DNA of 64,000 bases. It comes from Azorinus chamasolen (Eukaryota; Mollusca; Bivalvia; Cardiida; Solecurtidae). Under the pieces are notes generated by a model. That model saw only the letters and a program-made list of their open reading frames with translations, was not told the DNA's origin and searched no databases. Position 1 is the stretch's first letter; each line of letters starts with the position of its first letter. The stretch lies in contig OY755242.1 in the NCBI GenBank assembly GCA_963576725.1, positions 29,500,725-29,564,724 of the forward strand, given 5' to 3'. Shown piece by piece: positions 53,801-59,800 of the stretch. The position numbers and the translations under genes were made by a program.

Positions 53801-56800
53801 AAAGCGGTTGGATCTAAAAATAGCCTATGAGGTAATGGGTTAATGTCTTTTCAAACAGGGTAGATCCAACTCAGAAGGCTCCTTTAGGAGCTTTCAGATC
53901 AGGGTCTGCTCTGTTTGCTTTATGGAATTATAGGGATCTGATTCTGCAGATTTTGCCAGACTGGATCCTGATCAAGGACTCTATACATCTGTAAGCAGTG
54001 ATTTTTTATGCCCCCGTTGACGATAGTCAGGGGGCATTATGTTTTGCACATGTCCGTCCGTCTGTCCGTGTGTCAGTTGGTTGTCACAGTTTTTCAAGTG
54101 TTATAAGTCAGTAATTTCTACACTTACACACATGAAACTTCACATACACATCAATTACCATCTGTGCTATCATTTGGCACCCCACCCATGCTGCCCACAA
54201 GCCCAAGGTCGAGGTCAAATGACTTGGAAATTTTACATGCAGTTGGTTGTCACATTTACGTGCAGTTTTTTGTCACAGTTTTTTATTGTCTTATATCTCC
54301 CTAACCACTAGCTATTGCCATGGAATTGCATATACACATTAAACACCATCCATACTTTCATTGCACACCCAGCTCATGCTGCCCGCAAGCCCAAGGTCAA
54401 GGTCAAATGACTTGGAAATTTTACGTGCAGCTAGGCAAACACCTAACGGGGGCATCACTGTGTCTTACAGACACAATTTTCTAGTTTTAAACAGGAATAG
54501 AAGAAAACTTTGCAAATTTTCTGACATCAATTACTTTGGTTTTTGTGCATTTCTAGGTGGCCCTGGTATCTATGAAGTGGTCAAATGTGGCTCTTTCGGC
54601 CACAACATCCGCAGTCGCCCTAACTTAAAGGCTACAGCTGTGGGCCGTGTCGAGATGGGCAACCAGGTTGCAGTAATAGAGGAGGTAGGTAGATGTAACT
54701 TTTTGGAAGCTGGTTGGCGAATATGTGATAACCAAAACAATAGATAATGGTGCTAAAGTGAAAATTATCATTTCTCCCATGTGACCACTGTATTGAATGA
54801 TCTATAAGGTAGCAGCTTCAAACATCTCAGGAAGTACATGCACATATCAATGTAACTTTACAGGAATGTTTCATGTTGATCCTTGAATGCTACATAGTGA
54901 AAATCTGAAAAGAAAAAAAAAAAGAAATCTCAACAAGTTCTGAAAAAAGAAATCTCAAGAAGTTCTGGTCCGATTTCAGAATAATTTTACAGACAGTTTC
55001 ATTTACCAAATTTCCTAAAATGATATTATACAATTGACACTTTGGACATATATGACTTTGGATCCAAGCTATTTACAAATGTTACTCAGGTCGTGGATAG
55101 CAGGATAATGGTTAAGAAATATCTTTTCACAAAATTTCAAACAACCTTTTGATCCTAATGACCTGTTAGCCCAAGTGAGCAATTTAGGGGTAATCATGGT
55201 CCTCTTGTTTTAACGCCCTGTTAAATATTCATGTAAGAAATAATGACTTTATATTAGCTGGATTTTTATAATGGCATATTTTCAAGGGAATATTTTGCTT
55301 TGGCAAAGATGTAGAAACATCTATTTCATGTCATAAGCAAAGCGAACAGACTATGATAAGACAGCTCCTATAGGTTACCGTGATATGACAGCTCCTATAG
55401 GTTACCGTGATAAGACAGCTCCTATAGGTTACCATGATAAGACAGCTCCTAAAGGTTACCGTGATAAGACAGCTCCTATAGGTTACCGTGATAAGACAGC
55501 TCCTATAGGTTACCGTGATAAGACAGCTCCTATAGGTTACCATGATAAGACAGCTCCTATAGGTTACCATGATAAGACAGCTCCTATAGGTTATCATGAT
55601 AAGACAGCTCCTATAGGTTACCGTGATAAGACAGCTCCTATAGGTTACCGTGATCAGACAGCTCCTATAGGTTACAGTGATAAGACAGCTCATATAGGTT
55701 ACCGTGATCAGACAGCTCCTATAGGTTACCGTGATAAGACAGCTCCTATAGGTTACCGTGATAAGACAGCTCCTATAGGTTACAGTGATAAGACAGCTCC
55801 TATAGGTTACCGTGATAAGACAGCTCCTATAGGTTACAGTGATAAGACAGCTCCTATAGGTTACTGTGATAAGACAGCTCCTATAGGTTACAGTGATAAG
55901 ACAGCTCCTATTATAGGTTACCGTGATAAGACAGCTCCTATAGGTTACAGTGATAAGACAGCTCCTATAGGTTACCGTGATAAGACAGCTCCTATAGGTT
56001 ACAGTGATAAGACAGCTCCTATAGGTTACAGTGATAAGACAGCTCCTATAGGTTACCGTGATAAGACAGCTCCTATAGGTTACTGTGATAAGACAGCTCC
56101 TATAGGTTACCGTGATAAGACAGCTCCTATAGGTTACAGTGATAAGACAGCTCCTATAGGTTACAGTGATAAGACAGCTCCTATAGGTTACTGTGATAAG
56201 ACAGCTCCTAGAGGTTGTGAGTTTAGATGTTGGTTGTGTTTCGTTGTGACCACAGATGTGGACCTGTGTTTAGGTTGCGAATACAGGGGTTGATTTGTTT
56301 TAAAGTTGTGAACACATTTGTCCACTTGTGTTTAGGTTGTGAACACAAGGTTTTAGTTTATTTAAAGGTTGTAAACAAATGTTAGTTTGTATTTTGGTTG
56401 TGAACACAGATGTTGGTTTGAATTTAGGTTGTGAACACAGAAGGGACCTGGGTGAAGCTTGATTCTGATAGTGTGGAGCAGTACTGCCAGGTAAAGGAGG
56501 GAGAGGCCTGGACATTGGCCAAAGCCAAAGACAATACGGCTTACTTGCTCCACGAGTCCCAGCTAGGCCTGATCCAGCAGGACCCTGCAAAGGACCCTTT
56601 TGCTTTCAACTCCCTGCCACCTCAGATACAACAGGGCTTTGACTTTAGGTCACCTGGGCCCAGGATGCCCTTCTTTGGTCAGATGCCTGATCAGGGGTCA
56701 GTGTTTGGGAGGAGGGGTGGTGGTAGTAGTGGTGGAGGGGGAGGAGGAGGAGGAGGATCTGGAATGTTTGCCTTTTCAGGCTATCCAGGTACAGAATTAA

Positions 56801-59800
56801 CCCTTTCCCTGTTGTATATTTATTCAAGATTTCTTTACCTTGTGAATATTCATGGATAGAATCAATAAAATGAAACATGAGACAGGGATTTTTATGCCCC
56901 CCCAATGGCGGGCATATAGTAATCGCATTTTACGTCCTTCCGTCCGTCTGTCCGTCCCAAATTTCATGTCCCTTCTTTAACTTTTTTATCTGTGAATGGA
57001 TTTCAAAATAACCTGGCACAAATGTTCACCACACAAGGATGATGTGTCGCAGGTCCATGGGTCAACGTTCAAGGTCATCCATCAGGGCCAAAGTTTGGGG
57101 GCATAAATGTTTCACAAACACTCTTGTTTCACTGTCACTGGGGGCCAACTACGTATTATTATACCCCCCTTTTGAAAAAATGGGGGTATATTGCTTTGCA
57201 CATGTCGGTCGGTCGGTCGGTCGGTCGGTCTGTCGATCGGTCGGTCGGTCGGTCGGTAGATCGATGGTTTCCGAACGATAACTAATAAACGACTTGGCCT
57301 AGAATCTTCAAACTTGCTGTGGTGGTTGATCATGACAAGTAGATGACCCCTATTGTTTTTGAGGTCACTAGGTCAAAGGTCAAGGTCACCATGACCTAAA
57401 ATGGCGAAATAGTTTCCGATCAATAACTGCTCAAGGGTTTGGCTTGGGATCTTCAAACTTGCTGTGGTGGTTGGTCATGACCACTAGATGACCCCTATTG
57501 ATTTTGAGGTCACTAGGTCAAAGGTCAAGGTCACCATGACCTTAAATGGTTAAATGGTTTCAGATCAATAACTACTCAAGAGTTTAGCTTAGAATCTTCA
57601 AACTTGCTTTGGTAGTTGGTCATGACCACTGGATGACCCCTATTGATTTTGAGGTCACTAGGTCAAAGGTCAAGGTCACCATGACCTTAACTGGTAAAAT
57701 GGTTTCTGATCAATAACTGCTCAAGGGTTTGGCTTAGGATCTTCAAATTTGCTTAGGTGATTGGTCATGACAACTAGATGAGTCCTATTGTTTTTTAGGT
57801 CACTAGGTCAAAGGTCAAGGTCACCATGACTTTAAAAGGTGAAATGGTTTGCGATCAATAACTGCTCAAGGGTTTGGCCTAGGATCTTCAAATTTGCTGT
57901 GGTGGTTGGTAATGACCACTAGATGACCCCTATTGATTTTGAGGTCACTAGGTCAAAGGTCAAGGTCACCATGACCTTAAATGGTTAAATGGTTTCCGAT
58001 CAATAACTGCTCAAGAGTTTAGCTTAGAATCTTCAAACTTGCTTTGGTAGTTGGTCATGACCACTGGATGACCCCTATTGATTTTGAGGTCACTAGGTCA
58101 AAGGTCAAGGTCACCATGACCTTAACTGGTAAAATGGTTTCTGATCAATAACTGCTCAAGGGTTTGGCTTAGGATCTTCAAATTTGCTTAGGTGATTGGT
58201 CATGACAACTAGATGAGTCCTATTGTTTTTTAGGTCACTAGGTCAAAGGTCAAGGTCACCATGACTTTAAAGGGTGAAATGGTTTGCGATCAATAACTGC
58301 TCAAGGGTTTGGCCTAGGATCTTCAAATTTGCTGTGGTGGTTGGTAATGACAACTAGATGACCCCTATTGATTTTGAGGTCACTAGGTCAAAGGTCAAGG
58401 TCACCATGACCTTAACTGGTAAAATGGTTTCTGATCAATAACTGCTCAAGGGTTTGGCTTAGGATCTTCAAATTTGCTTAGGTGGTTGGTCATGACAACT
58501 AGATGAGTCCTATTGTTTTTTAGGTCACTAGGTCAAAGGTCAAGGTCACCATGACCTTAAAGGGTGAAATGGTTTCCGATCAATAACTGCTCAAGGGTTT
58601 GGCCTAGGATCTTCAAATTTGCTGTGGTGGTTGGTAATGACCACTAGATGACCCCTATTGTTTTTTAGGTCACTAGGTCAAAGGTCAAGGTCACCATGCT
58701 CTTAACTGGTCAAATGGTTTCCGATCAATAACTGCTCAAGGGTTTGGCTTAGAATCTTCAAACTTGCTGCGGTAGTTGGTCATGACAACTAGATGACCCC
58801 TATTGATTTTGAGGTCACTAGGTCAAAGGTCTAGGTCATCATGACCTTAACTGATGAAATGGTTTCCAATTAATAACTGCTCAATGGTTTGGTTCGGGAT
58901 CTTCAAACTTGCTGTGGTAGTTGGTCGTGACCACTAGATGACCCCTATAGTTGTTGAGGTCACTAGGTCAAAGGTCAAGGTCACCATGACCTTAACTTGT
59001 GAAATGTTTTCAGATCAATAAATGATCAGTGGTTTGGCTTAGGATCTTCAAAGTTGCTGTGGTGATTAGTCATGACTGCTAGATGACCTCTATAGTTGAG
59101 GTCACTAGATCAAAGGTCAGGGGGTCGGGGGTATACATGTTTTACAAACATCTCTTGTTATCAAAATGTTTTGCTACGACAATTTATATGAGTATTTTAA
59201 TAGATTTGTTTTCCTACGAAGGCAACTTTGTTATCGTAGGAAAACATTTCCCAATTGATACATTGGCTTTGTAGGAAAACAAATCTATTAAAATACCCAT
59301 ATAAATTGTTGTAGCAAAACATTTGATAATAATACGTAGTTGGCCCCCAGTGACTGTTGTAGAAACTGCATAATCATATCTATAAATTCCCATAAACAGA
59401 GCAGACCATGATCAGACCGCTCCTACAGGAACATCTGTAGGATCTGTCTGATCTTAGTCTTCTCTGTTTGCAAATCCTTATCAGGTCAGGTAAAGGTTAA
59501 AATCTTTTGCTCCAATGTATAAGATATATTCAAGTAGTGTAGACCTATGTCAGACGGAGCCTTCTGATTTGGGGATACACAGTTTGTTCTATCAACTATG
59601 TCAAAAGATTTTTATATTACTGTAATATGTTTTGATATTAGTTTTTCTGGAATCTTTCCTCATAAAAAGTAGATATACATGTATCTCAGAAATGTCATAT
59701 TGAACAGGTTTGCATCTCATAAAGATTCAATTTCTTTGACATAGTAATCATACTTTTGAAACTGAAAATAGATGACAGCTTTGAAATTTTCAGACATTAC

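Larger units (their letters stand above)
57161..59159 (+). mobile_element. HLE H10 (ATACCCCC type) with a long tandem array
   Basis: ATACCCCCCTTTTGAAAAAA-TGGGGGTAT hairpin, CGGT microsatellite, about 12 units of ~145 bp, then GGGGGTATACATG, a short ATGTTTTACAAACAT hairpin and CTCTTGTT. Flanks rejoin the palindromic MITE. Confidence 0.85.
57134..59354. mobile_element. long-armed palindromic MITE split by HLE H10
   Basis: Left arm GTCACTGGGGGCCAACTACG...ATTATTA (57134-57160) continues after H10 with TCAAAATGTTTTGCTACGAC. The right end is the inverse, CGTAGTTGGCCCCCAGTGAC. Each arm is about 90 bp with few mismatches. Confidence 0.8.
56797..59500 (+). mobile_element. TTAA-1 MITE holding the 57-59 kb nest
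   Basis: TTAACCCTTTCCCTGTTG at 56797; left arm to GAGACAGGGATT; core AACAGAGCAGACCATGATC and end TCAGGTAAAGGTTAA at 59380-59500. Confidence 0.65.

Noticed and set aside
55355..56213. Possible CRISPR-like array
   Set aside because: Units are directly tandem with no unique spacers, and the context is eukaryotic intron.
55385..56293. 302-codon open frame of KTAPIGYRD repeats
   Set aside because: It is the 27-bp minisatellite read through; the opposite strand is also open, there is no unique sequence, and it is not joined in frame to exon w35.
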